Made by a program: the position numbers and the translations under genes. The notes beneath the pieces are model-generated. The model was not told the DNA's origin. It searched no databases and was given only the letters and a program-made list of their open reading frames with translations. 10,403 nucleotides of DNA from Fragilaria radians. Lineage: Eukaryota > Bacillariophyta > Fragilariophyceae > Fragilariales > Fragilariaceae. The DNA lies in contig CAAAJI010000631.1 of the NCBI GenBank assembly GCA_900642245.1, forward strand, positions 9,117 through 19,519, given 5' to 3'. This document shows, piece after piece, positions 1 through 7,162 of the stretch (its first letter is position 1; every line of letters begins with the position of its first letter).

Positions 1-134
1 CTTGCTTCTGGATTAGGGAAAACAAAATTAGATTTGAATTTAACAAATCAGCATGTAGATCAAAATGCAAAACGAATATGCCTCATTTCTTGACACTTGA
101 CTTGATAATTTGCAACGGCATTTTATCAATGGCA

Positions 135-665
135 TCACGCTGTTCTTGTGACACATGCTGATAGGACAACAGCATGAATTTCCTTTATGGCATCTGTTTT
201 GTATTGCGATGAATCCAAGTCAATATCAACCCATAAACTCCCTGTAAGATCCAACATTTTCTTATACACATGAGCAATCGTATATCCCTTGAATTTTATA
301 GTGAATGTACTATGACTTCTCCATCGACTATCATCGAGGACGTATTCGACATTACCGAAGATAAAAACATGTTTGGCTTGTAACCAGATATACTTTTCTT
401 TTATTTCTCCGATCAAGTCGTTTGAATTTCGTACTATATGATAACAATCATTGTGTAGGGATATCATGGGTTTCCGAATAGAGACTAAATCCTGATGTTG
501 ATCCTCTATTGTCATATCGGTTACAGTTATGTTCGAACTCCAAAACGATTTCTTCCCCATCTTGTAGACATTCGTTCCTTTGTCATTTTGAATCCATATA
601 TCACTCTCCCAAAACCAAAATTTTTCCTTAATTCGATATGTAGTGATCAATATTGGTTTGGACAT
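135..665 (-). CDS. LURP-one-related (LOR/Tubby-C-like) protein, copy 1, C-terminally truncated
   Basis: The reading frame starts at ATG 665 (MSKPIL...), the same start as the second copy at 7789. It stays open for 176 residues to TGA at 135-137. An upstream GTG in the same frame (695) was not chosen, because a eukaryotic gene should use ATG and the other copy starts here. The pattern fits the LOR family (relatives of Tubby C-terminal and scramblase folds): an early strand pair with IWIQNDKGTNVYKM, a central EIKEKYIWL segment, and a final GSLWVDIDLDSSQY strand before a hydrophobic helix (IKEIHAVVLSAC). Family members are small beta-barrels; plant ones are linked to defence, but the role here is unknown. 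Between bases 149 and 150 it lacks 44 bases found at 7230-7273. Residues up to about 172 match copy 2, then the frame shifts and ends after TRTA, losing the last 36 residues. It may be a functional short form or an early pseudogene. Confidence 0.7.
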   Translation of the reverse strand: MSKPILITTYRIKEKFWFWESDIWIQNDKGTNVYKMGKKSFWSSNITVTDMTIEDQHQDLVSIRKPMISLHNDCYHIVRNSNDLIGEIKEKYIWLQAKHVFIFGNVEYVLDDSRWRSHSTFTIKFKGYTIAHVYKKMLDLTGSLWVDIDLDSSQYKTDAIKEIHAVVLSACVTRTA

Positions 666-784
666 TATTTGTACCTTGATTGACGACAATGACACGTTGT
701 TAAGGCAAGGGGGGAAGAGAAGAGAAAATTTGAAAAGTACTGGAAAGAGACTACTGAAAAACTGATTTCACTGACTAAACTTTA

Positions 785-945
785 TACAAAAACTAAATGT
801 CAATTAGCTTGAAGCATTCCTTTAATGTTGCCATTTCTGAATCATAAGTCAAGGATGACTACAACCTCTAAGACACATCACTCTCCTTTTACATGCAGCC
901 TGTTTGGATTTGATTGGTCCTTGGACTATTGCTGTCTAGGTTGGT
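785..945 (+). pseudogene. Ty3/gypsy RNase H-integrase scrap, copy 1
   Basis: On the plus strand, bases 892-936 translate as HAACLDLIGPWTIAV, followed by a stop (937-939). The GPWTI motif after a hydrophobic strand containing Asp matches the start of the integrase catalytic core in stramenopile-style Ty3/gypsy polyproteins. Upstream bases (about 785-830) align with the better-preserved scrap in copy 2, which shows the RNase H tail and ADALSRLP-like junction. About 220 bases present in copy 2 are missing here. Stops in every frame make it non-functional. Because the same scrap is in both copies, the insertion predates the duplication. Confidence 0.65.
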
Positions 946-954
946 GACAAAATG

Positions 955-1590
955 TTATGCTAGTCTTTTGTCCAGTGAATAAACTTTCGTGATTGCCTTC
1001 TGAATGTTATTGTATACTTTTGAACTGATTCTTGTGACATTGTTTGTGATATTTTTAATCTCCATTGAAGTCTTATCATTAGCTGATTGTTTTTTCAGAT
1101 GATTTATCGATTTCTCACTTGATTGTCTGTTGCAATTAAGTTTCTTTACTTTCAGTTTGTCTTCTTCCAAGGAGCCCCTTTTGTATGTGTCACTCTTGAT
1201 TATTGCTGGATCTTCATTGTCTTCCCTTTCTTTGTTCAGGAATTATCATTGTTACTTTTCCTGTGGTGTCAATGCCCGTGACTGGATGTGGCGTTGACTC
1301 TTTCTGTTGCATGGATGTGCCAATTAGTCTTGGTACTCTTTGTCTGTTGATCCAAAACGTGTTATCTTTCCTCTCCTTGGAAACCTCCGCCTTTGCCGTT
1401 ACGGCTAGATTGCCGCAGTCTAAATTTTCCTTTTTCTGTTTGACAATGCTGTTTGGGGCAGAGTCATTTTGCTGGAAATCCTCAAGTGGCCGTGGTGTTG
1501 TGAGTCAGTACATTACCTTCCTGAATGTCTGAGGTATATCCTTCTCGGTAAGATAAGGTTCCCATCTACAATACAAACTTCAATTCAAAA
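955..1590 (-). pseudogene. Unidentified hydrophilic/coiled-coil coding region, copy 1 (broken)
   Basis: I do not recognise the family. On the minus strand two long coding-like pieces follow each other in different frames. The upstream piece (about 1590 to 1214) reads PYLTEKDIPQTF..., has an in-frame TGA at about 1505 where copy 2 has a sense codon, then runs open (TPRPLEDFQQND..., WINRQRV..., IGTSMQQKES...) to a TGA after GRQ. The downstream piece (about 1235 to 955) is rich in Lys, Glu and Gln (EEDKLKVKKLN..., SINHLKKQ..., MEIKNITNNV...) and ends KVYSLDKRLA then stop, which suggests an amphipathic or coiled-coil C-terminus. At least one frameshift separates the pieces. No ATG gives a full-length product. 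The plus-strand frame at 1203-1532 is open too, but it is a Cys/Phe/Leu-rich shadow of this one. Copy 2 has the same region at 8300-8995 with different lesions. Confidence 0.5.
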
Positions 1591-1599
1591 TGTGATTGA

Positions 1600-1860
1600 A
1601 AAATGCTTCAAGTTATATCTGAATCTTCTTTATTTCTTGCCATTTTTTGTAAACCTTTCTTCACAGTATATATTGAGCAAAGATACATCATGCAATGTCC
1701 TCTCTTGATAAAACAATATGCTGGTAAACAATGAAGTATTATTTGTTTACCAAACTTTACATCATTATGGACATTTTTCTGATAAATCAAGTATCAACAA
1801 TATCATGACATCTAGAATTTCCTTGAGGTGTGTTTCATCAACAGAGCAAAGATACATTAA
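1600..1860 (-). pseudogene. Decayed coding-like fragments between Crinkler tail and coiled-coil region, copy 1
   Basis: On the minus strand two partial frames look like protein: a run starting MYLCSVDETHLKEIL (from about 1857) and, after a frame change near 1775, IYQKNVHNDVKFGKQ and following (to 1608). Both are found again in copy 2 (about 9060-9295) with small differences and additional stops. They could be the beginning of the same unidentified gene as 955-1590, or the far C-terminal end of the Crinkler/RHS gene. I cannot assign a family, and no frame is complete. Confidence 0.3.
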
Positions 1861-1928
1861 ATTGGCTTAGATTGCTTTACGGATTTTCCATGTGTGAGTC
1901 AACTAGTGTTTCTGTAGAGTAGTCGATT

Positions 1929-2528
1929 TCAATGATTCTGCGGAATAAGTTTCAAGAACTTGACTTTATTTGATTTGTCAATACGGCGTGTAAACTTCTC
2001 AACTTGATTTCTAACAAAGTGTACTCTTTTGTCATGACATATATACGCTTCAATCAGTTCTCTATAATTCTGAATGTTACTTTCTGCCAGTTTCCTGGCT
2101 TTCACTTGACCGTTTCCATCAACTTCAGAGCATTTAATCGTATTCATATCCATACCTGTCATAGCATTCAAAATTCAATATTTTGTGTGGATAGTTGCCT
2201 CCCATACCCTTTGGAACCACAAATATCCATTGAGATAACAGTGGATATTCTTGAACACATTTTTTTGATTCAAATATGCAGCAACATAATCAATCCTGAT
2301 TCCTTCATAGCATGTGAATGACTTCTCGTATTTTGAAACATCATAAGGCTTGTATCTGTCAAAATATACAAATCAATAGATGGGTCATTCTTGGATTGCG
2401 GTATAAGATAAATATTTCTAAATATTTCAGCCTGAGTGAAGTTGGTATTGAATTGAGAGTAAACTTGAATGGTTGGATCAATTCCGATAGTTGTCCAAGT
2501 CAAATCTGCTAGTGACTGTATTTCAAAC
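1929..2528 (-). pseudogene. Crinkler/RHS-like C-terminal fragment, copy 1 (pseudogene)
   Basis: Reading leftward from the duplication breakpoint at 2528, the minus strand encodes FEIQSLADLTW, PQSKNDPSIDLYILTD and SHSHAMKESGLIML, which matches the C-terminal half of Crinkler/RHS-type proteins (a strand-rich region ending in a hydrophobic FFVPKGMG-like segment). Copy 1 keeps 8 bases (2437-2444) missing from copy 2, so this part reads through. It then breaks: one base is missing at about 2276 relative to copy 2 (frame ends ...LLHI stop) and another at about 2172. The frame resumes as NAMTGMDMNTIKCSEV and runs on to IPQNH at 1929. That tail contains about 140 bases deleted in copy 2. The N-terminal and NTPase-like part is absent: at 2528 the sequence switches to retroelement-like DNA. 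The product would be non-functional. Confidence 0.7.
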
Positions 2529-2696
2529 CGATTCCGGAAGATAAGAAATGTTACGGTTGAACTGCTGCAACCTATAATCCCCCTTTTTCCTGAACCAGAT
2601 TCGACTGAAGGGGTCTTAGCTCCCGTGAAAGTGAAACTTAGGAGAAACCCTGCGCAACCCAAATCTGAATTATATGAAAACTTTACAGTTCCTTAA
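2529..2696 (+). pseudogene. Possible retrotransposon gag-like fragment
   Basis: The plus strand is open here and reads NVTVELLQPIIPLFPEPDST, then VKVKLRRNPAQPKSELYENF, ending at TAA immediately before the Ty3/gypsy remnant on the other strand. The basic/proline-rich start followed by a Tyr-Glu-Asn-Phe segment resembles the N-terminal gag part of stramenopile LTR elements, but this is pattern recognition only. The minus strand is also open (AGFLLSFTFTGAKTPSVESG...), so the strand is not certain. This segment has no counterpart in copy 2 and begins at the duplication breakpoint. Confidence 0.3.
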
Positions 2697-3725
2697 AATT
2701 AAGGCAGTATGCATAGGAAGTTTGATATTGCTAAATTCTGATTCAGAGAGCAGTGCTAAGACTTCTTGTTCATGAATCTTTAGATCATCAATGTCTTGTC
2801 TAGAAAATGCATCTGCTACAACATTTTTCTTTCCTGGGAGGTATTCAAAGGAGACAACATATTCTTCTATGAGTAAAAGCCAGTGGAAAAAGACAATCTG
2901 AAGCTTTTAATCCATTAAAGGTATTATTTTTATGGTCTGTATAGACTATAATTGGGTAACCTAACAAGATATTCTTGTATTCTTTGCAGTTTTCAATGGT
3001 AGATAGCAATTCACGTTCAGTGGTGGTGTATCTTCTTTGGGCTGAATTAAGCTTTCTTGAATAAAAAGCTAAAGGCTTCTTATCTTGCATGATAACTGCA
3101 CCCAACTGATGATCAGAGGCATTAACCAAAATCTGGCTATGATAGTAGTACCTCAGTTTCAATAACCTTTTTGATTTTGCCAAAAGCCAGCTGATGGGTT
3201 GGGAGCCATTCAAACTTGACCTTGCTTGATGTGAGACTAGTCAATGGTGCTAGTAGCTTACTTCTGCAAAACCACATGTCTCGATAATAGTTCACTATGC
3301 CAATAAAATGGCGTAGCTCTTTTCTGGTTGTTGGAGCCTTAATCTTAAGAATGGCTTCCACCTTACTTTGGACTGGTTGGATTCCTTTTCTGGTAATCCA
3401 ATAGCCCAGGTATTAAATCAGTTCAGCGAAGAACTCTGATTCTTGATACCCATGAGTAAGCATTTGTACTTAAATACCCCCCAGGAAATGAAATATGATT
3501 GTTCAACACTTTTGGGCATCTGTATCCAATTTGATATGGTAGTAACCCATGTTCAAATCTAGAGCCATGGCAAAGGTAAATCCTTCCATGGATCTGATCA
3601 TGTCCTCAATGTTTTGCTGTTTTACCCTAGCTGCGTTGATTGCATATCTGATAAGTTGAAATCGCTACAACCTTTTGAATCAAATACGGCGTACTTGCCC
3701 ATCTATCTCCGTTCTAAATGAATGC
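2690..3725 (-). pseudogene. Ty3/gypsy polyprotein remnant (RT-RNase H), degenerate
   Basis: Read from 3725 down, the pieces come in polyprotein order. First is a weak DGQVRRI-like stretch, then RT palm start ALDLNMGYYHIKLD (about 3580-3530) followed by a TGA. Next is KYKCLLMGIKN (about 3450), then directly YLGYWITRKGIQPVQSKVEA (about 3410-3355) and KELRHFIGIVNYYRDMW (RT thumb). RNase H follows: ASDHQLGAVIMQDKKPLAFY, RRYTTTERELLS and YTDHKN (to about 2930), then FEYLPGKKNVVADAFSRQDI (about 2855-2795) and PMHTAL. The stretch between MGIKN and YLGYW, which should carry the YxDD catalytic motif, is missing. Other lesions are a stop in the expected LLSYPDF (Tyr to TAG near 3140) followed by a shift and small deletion, a one-base frameshift at about 2884, and a TAA before YLGYW. 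It is an old, non-autonomous remnant of what would be a Pol region of several hundred residues. Confidence 0.88.
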
Positions 3726-3769
3726 ACTTATATGAAGGACTTCATGGAGCAGTCTAGCTGAAGCCAGGG

Positions 3770-4740
3770 ATCCAGTTACGAAGCAGACATTCACTTGCAA
3801 ATCCAGATAACTAATTTATCATAAGTCTTCTTGAAATACAAACATGGATTGGCAGCACTTTTTCAAAGCCCATGGCTTGAATGACATCAACAATTCGTTC
3901 CAAAAAGAATATGCAGCTTGCTTGAGTCCATTTTATGGTCCTTTCCATATTCAATGTAAGACCTTTATAAGAAATTATTCAAAACCTTCAGGAACCTTCA
4001 GACGCATATCCAGCTTGTTTGAGTCGATATATGGGCCTTTCCAACTTCAACAGAAAATTTTCTTTACACAACTTTTGAAACCTTCAGGAAGCTTCCTTCT
4101 TCGTCTGTTCATCTACCCTTTGAGATCACTCCTTTTACATCAATCGCGTGAGCCCTCCAATTTGTCATGGTGAGTAGTACAACCATGATTTAATAGTGGT
4201 TTCGCTAGTTTCCGGGGCTGTTCTTGAATCACTTTAATAATGAACGCCATTACAAAATTCTCAAGCTGATTTTCTGGTTTTGAACTGCCCTTTAGCTTTC
4301 TTCTTCATAACCCAAGTGAAAAAAAAGAATTTGACCTATGGAGGCAGATTATTGTATTCAATTGGCACTCAAACCTTATTAGAAACCACCCTTTCATGTT
4401 CCTTTTCAATTACTTTCTCTCAATGTTCTTTGTCTGGCCCTTTTATTGCATACATGAAATTTGAAATGTGTAATTCTGTTGTAATTTTGATTACGTTCCC
4501 AATTCCAGCGCCAATTCAACTAATTTCATCAAAGCTTGAACTGGCAACAATTGATAAACTTCCAAATTGTCGCGGAATCTGGTTGGCCTTCATACTACTC
4601 TGTCTGTTCTAGTTCCAGAAGACTAACTCCAAGAATGACATTTCCTCCGGACGTGACCTTAAGTAGGATAAAAGCATCATGGCCATTTGCGTCAGATTTG
4701 AATCCAGTTAATCAAGCACGGATGTTTGGAAGATGATTGG
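3770..4740 (-). pseudogene. Ty1/copia polyprotein remnant (RT region), degenerate
   Basis: Read from high to low coordinates, the minus strand gives copia landmarks in order: IGAGIGNVIKITTELH (about 4520-4470), MYAIKGPDKEH (about 4455) with the next residue a stop, EKVIEKEHERVVSNKV, then TWVMKKKAKGQFKTRKSA (about 4310-4265). After that come AIDVKGVISKG (about 4150), a PEGF box, GLKQAAYSFWNELL (about 3930-3890), and YFKKTYDKLVIWI (about 3840-3800). The expected Trp-Val-Asp-Asp catalytic box after VIWI is destroyed. Stops and frame changes occur throughout. Upstream, 4580-4740 still looks coding (HDAFILLKVTSGGNVILGVS), probably the linker between integrase and RT, but I am less sure of it. Plus-strand frames at 3844-4173 and 4280-4612 are shadows of this element. 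Confidence 0.82.
3916..4100. repeat. Diverged 97-bp tandem duplication inside the copia remnant
   Basis: Units begin at 3916 (gcttgcttgag...) and 4013 (gcttgtttgag...). Each continues with a similar atatgg/ttatgg-cctttcc core and ends with a cttcagga box. On the coding (minus) strand each unit carries a PEGF...LKQA segment, so the PEGF-to-LKQA part of the reverse transcriptase is present twice. The units have diverged clearly, so the duplication is not recent. A period of 97 is not a multiple of three. Confidence 0.6.
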
Positions 4741-5016
4741 GATATAAAAGCTGTCGGATTTTCATCCAAGTCTTTCTCTTCTACATGAAAATGAGTACGA
4801 CACCAAAAAATAAAGTATGATTTTCAGCCAGTCAATTACTAGGACTACGGTGCCACACTTTCAATTCCAACGTATTCCAAAAAAGATGACAGAAGCAAAA
4901 CAGATTACAACACACAAGTACACCTAAGAAGTGTCAATGCACCTCCCTATCGAATTGCAATCAAATACGCCATTGCTAAAATACCAATAAGTGCAAAATT
5001 GATGTAAACTACGTAA
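4741..5016. other. Intergenic, no feature recognised
   Basis: Every frame is closed by frequent stops and no family motif was found on either strand. A TATA-like gatataaaag string sits at 4741 but has no associated start. The left edge is adjacent to the copia remnant, so this may be degraded element DNA. Confidence 0.4.
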
Positions 5017-5181
5017 CCGAAGGTGCATAGTTTCAAATTAGAGAATAAGATTAAGGCCTCTCTAGAAGAAGGTCTTTATAATAAGGACTTTATTGACTTT
5101 CATGTTGTGCTTGAACATTTGTCTACGAGGCAAAAGACAAACTTTTTTGCCGTGTTGGCAATATTGAGTCTTGATTTATGA
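5017..5181 (+). other. Short coding-like stretch of unknown origin
   Basis: Immediately after a TAA, 54 codons run open to TGA 5179-5181. The frame reads PKVHSFKLENKIKASLEEGL, then DFIDFHVVLEHLSTRQKTN and a hydrophobic FFAVLAILSLDL. It has no ATG, so it would need a splice acceptor (ccgaag at 5017-5022 is a weak one) or is a relic. Amino-acid composition is protein-like, with an acidic/basic helix and then a hydrophobic end. I cannot name a family. It lies upstream of the MORN gene on the same strand but nothing links the two. Confidence 0.25.
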
Positions 5182-5677
5182 AGAACACGCGTTTCCACAG
5201 TTTTAAACTGGTAGAGTCAAATTAGTCTGAGGGGAATGGCATCAATATCTTGAAATGCTGCTAGATTACAATAAATAAAGATATTGAAAATTGATTAAAG
5301 AGTGTCTGGAGACATTTCTACTAGATAAATGTCCGTGGAATGATAATGTGTTTGACAAATGATTGTTGACAGATACCGAATGTAGGTTGATAGACAATGC
5401 GCGAAAATATTTTATTAGAGAAAGTATGCATTATGAAGCGAAGAATGGGGCAAACAGAGACTTTTTAGCGCATGAAAGCCGGAGACCAATGGTGAGACAA
5501 GCTCAGATCCCGAAATCTATGTCTAGTCTCTCAAAAACTCATTCACATTTTTGATTCATGTTTTTGATGCTTGTTTTTGAAACATGCATTCAGTTCGGCC
5601 TTGAGCAATCTCTGTCCATAAAAATCTACAGTAGCCTTTCTTTCTGTGATACTTGATTGAGACAACGTTACAACGCC
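5182..5677. other. Region upstream of the MORN gene
   Basis: No recognised gene. A short plus-strand frame from ATG 5428 (MHYEAKNGANRDFLAHES...) runs to TGA near 5553. A good-looking donor (ATG|GTGAGA, about 5491) lies inside it, but joining it to the acceptor-like TTGATTGAG at 5661 gives the wrong phase for the MORN frame. A pyrimidine-rich run (cctttctttctg, about 5635-5646) precedes that site. The region probably holds the promoter and 5' leader of the MORN gene, but I see no definite core-promoter element. Confidence 0.35.
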
Positions 5678-7042
5678 ATGCATCACGTTGAATCTAACAA
5701 CGATAATAAAATTCATGTTTCTCACCATGAGGTTGCCTATACTGCTGATACAAAGCTTAATCAAGATCGAGATCACGAATTATATCCTAGATTACAAGTC
5801 CTAGAGGTATGTCAGAAAGAACGACAACATTGGGATCAGAGTGAACATGATTCTAAGACGTTAGTCTCCAAAGAGGTATTACCTGACAGCAAAAGTACAA
5901 CTATATTCGTACCTACCATGTCACCGGCCAATATGAATGAAAGTCGATCAAAAATTAATTCTATGGTAACAAATATGGACAATGGTTTTAAGGGTGATTG
6001 TCACAATTTGTCGATATTGACATTGGATGGAGAAAGGTATAAGAACGATTCCTCCGCTTCAGAGTCTATGGTGTCAATCAAGGTGGACAAAAGTTGTCAT
6101 AAAGTGCTAAGCATAGATATCCAGGAACACATTTCAAATCTAAATCTTAGGCCCAATGTCCATGACGAAGATACCGCATTGACAGGCAACATTCCAACTC
6201 GATGCAGAATTGACTGTCCTCCAACATTAGAATTCGTGAAAGATCATCGGTTATATGATGTCTATGGCGAAAGTGGTACGTTCACAGGCATCGTCCTAAA
6301 GTCCACAGTTATGCCTCATGGAGTTGGTCGCATGGACTACGATGACCACCAGACATCCTACAATGGTGAGTGGAGAAATGGACAATGGCATGGGTCAGGA
6401 AGTGCCACATTTCCAAATGGTGATTCCTATGAAGGAGAATATCGTGCGATCAAACGACATGGACAGGGCAAGTATGTCTGGTTAGATGGTCGAGTCTATG
6501 AAGGTGAGTTCCATCATGACAAAAGACAAGGAAGGGGAATATTCTCTTGGCCAGGTGGTGCCAAGTATATCGGAGAATTCTACAATGGGCAAAGAGAGGG
6601 TAATGGATATTATTCATTTCAGGATGTCGGATACTACAATGGAAGCTGGAAGAACGGCTATTATGACGGATATGGAGGTAAGGGCTTTGATTGATGCTGG
6701 AAAAAGTTTCTATATTACCATGAATATTATCCTTATTATCTGGGTGTTATTTTACTTTTAGAATGTCAATTGGACTGATGGCCGTGTTTATAAAGGTGAA
6801 TGGCATAAGGGTTTAGCCCATGGTCAAGGAGTTGAGATCTATCCTGATGGTCAGATTCACCACGAGGGATTGTGGTTCAAGGACAAACCTGTTTCCTCGG
6901 ATGATCCAGAAATCTGTGTATACATGTTACACTTACTATTGATGATGATAGGCGGTAACAAACTCACTCCAAGTTGAAAGAATTGCAAAAACAACTTGTA
7001 CAGGCAACAGTAGAAATCAAACAAAGAAAATCATCACTATGA
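5678..7042 (+). CDS. MORN-repeat protein gene, split by introns, with one frameshift
   Basis: The first ATG after an in-frame TGA is at 5678; the TTG at 5657 is not a eukaryotic start. Residues 1 to about 200 are polar, without a known domain. From about residue 206 (YGESGTFTGIVL) the chain becomes MORN repeats of about 23 residues: YNGEW (228), YEGEY (251), YEGEF (274), YIGEF (297), YNGSW (320), then after the intron YKGEWHKGLAHGQG and HHEGLWFKDKP. MORN hairpins usually mediate membrane or protein contacts, for example as scaffolds. Exon 1 is 5678-6677 and the intron 6678-6761. Exon 2 joins as G|AA TGT CAA and then needs to reach TGG ACT GAT, but one extra T (6770/6771) shifts the frame and gives a TGA at 6776. 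Downstream, a phase-0 intron 6918-6973 would join ...PEIC to LKELQKQLVQATVEIKQRK and TGA 7042, a coiled-coil-like tail. It is either a recent pseudogene or a sequencing error. Convergent with LOR copy 2. Confidence 0.8.
6678..6761 (+). other. Spliceosomal intron in the MORN gene (84 bp)
   Basis: The 5' end is GTAAGG directly after YDGYG; the 3' end is TTTTACTTTTAG before AATGTC. Frames inside contain stops (TGA 6692), and MORN homology resumes immediately downstream (WTDGRVYKGEW). Exon 1 ends in phase 1 (one base of a Glu codon). Confidence 0.85.
6918..6973 (+). other. Possible second intron in the MORN gene (56 bp)
   Basis: A GTATAC donor at 6918 and an AG acceptor at 6972-6973 (cactccaag) give a phase-0 junction. 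It links the exon 2 MORN frame to a charged helical frame (LKELQKQLVQ...) ending at TGA 7040-7042. A branch-like ttactattgat lies inside. Without splicing, the exon 2 frame would end at TGA 6975-6977. It is an inference from frame continuity only. Confidence 0.4.
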
Positions 7043-7162
7043 AGCTTCCTTTTCAGTCATTTTTGGCATGCAAAAATCTTCTTACTTCTGGATTAGGAAA
7101 AACGCAATTAGATTTGAATTTAACAAATCAGCATGTAAATCAACATACAAAACGAAAATGCC

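Larger units (their letters stand above)
1..2528. repeat. Segmental duplication, copy 1 (partner 7081-9829)
   Basis: This stretch matches 7081-9829 in the same orientation almost base for base over long runs: base 1 pairs with 7081, base 121 with 7201, base 811 with about 8159, and base 2528 with about 9829. Copy 1 lacks 44 bases present at 7230-7273 and roughly 220 bases from the region of 7890-8130. It carries about 140 bases (about 1960-2100) and 8 bases (2437-2444) that copy 2 lacks. Similarity stops abruptly at about 2528, inside the Crinkler/RHS coding sequence. The left end of copy 1 lies at or outside the window edge. The direct orientation and shared gene order point to one DNA-level duplication, not independent insertions. 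Confidence 0.95.

Noticed and set aside
495..683. Plus-strand open frames opposite the LOR genes (495-683 and 7619-7804)
   Set aside because: They are the reverse-strand shadows of a recognisable LOR protein and have no domain of their own.
1203..1532. Plus-strand open frame rich in Cys, Phe and Leu (also 8596-8850)
   Set aside because: The opposite strand reads as a normal hydrophilic protein conserved in both copies; the plus frame looks like its shadow.
2529..2662. Minus-strand frame 2529-2662 as the true upstream part of Crinkler copy 1
   Set aside because: Copy 2 shows different upstream sequence that fits the family; here the frame is a by-product of the breakpoint.
3844..4612. Plus-strand frames 3844-4173 and 4280-4612 as genes
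   Set aside because: The minus strand shows ordered copia reverse transcriptase motifs across the same bases.
2690..4740. Intact LTRs, target-site duplications or a primer-binding site around the retroelement remnants
   Set aside because: I looked for terminal TG...CA direct repeats and flanking duplications and found none I could support; only internal coding pieces remain.
5363..5554. Upstream coding exon of the MORN gene
   Set aside because: It begins at a TTG, and the plausible donor at about 5491 joins the acceptor-like site at 5661 in the wrong phase.
6486..6761. Plus-strand frame 6486-6761 overlapping the MORN repeats
   Set aside because: It is an alternative frame of the MORN exon running into the intron; no independent motif.
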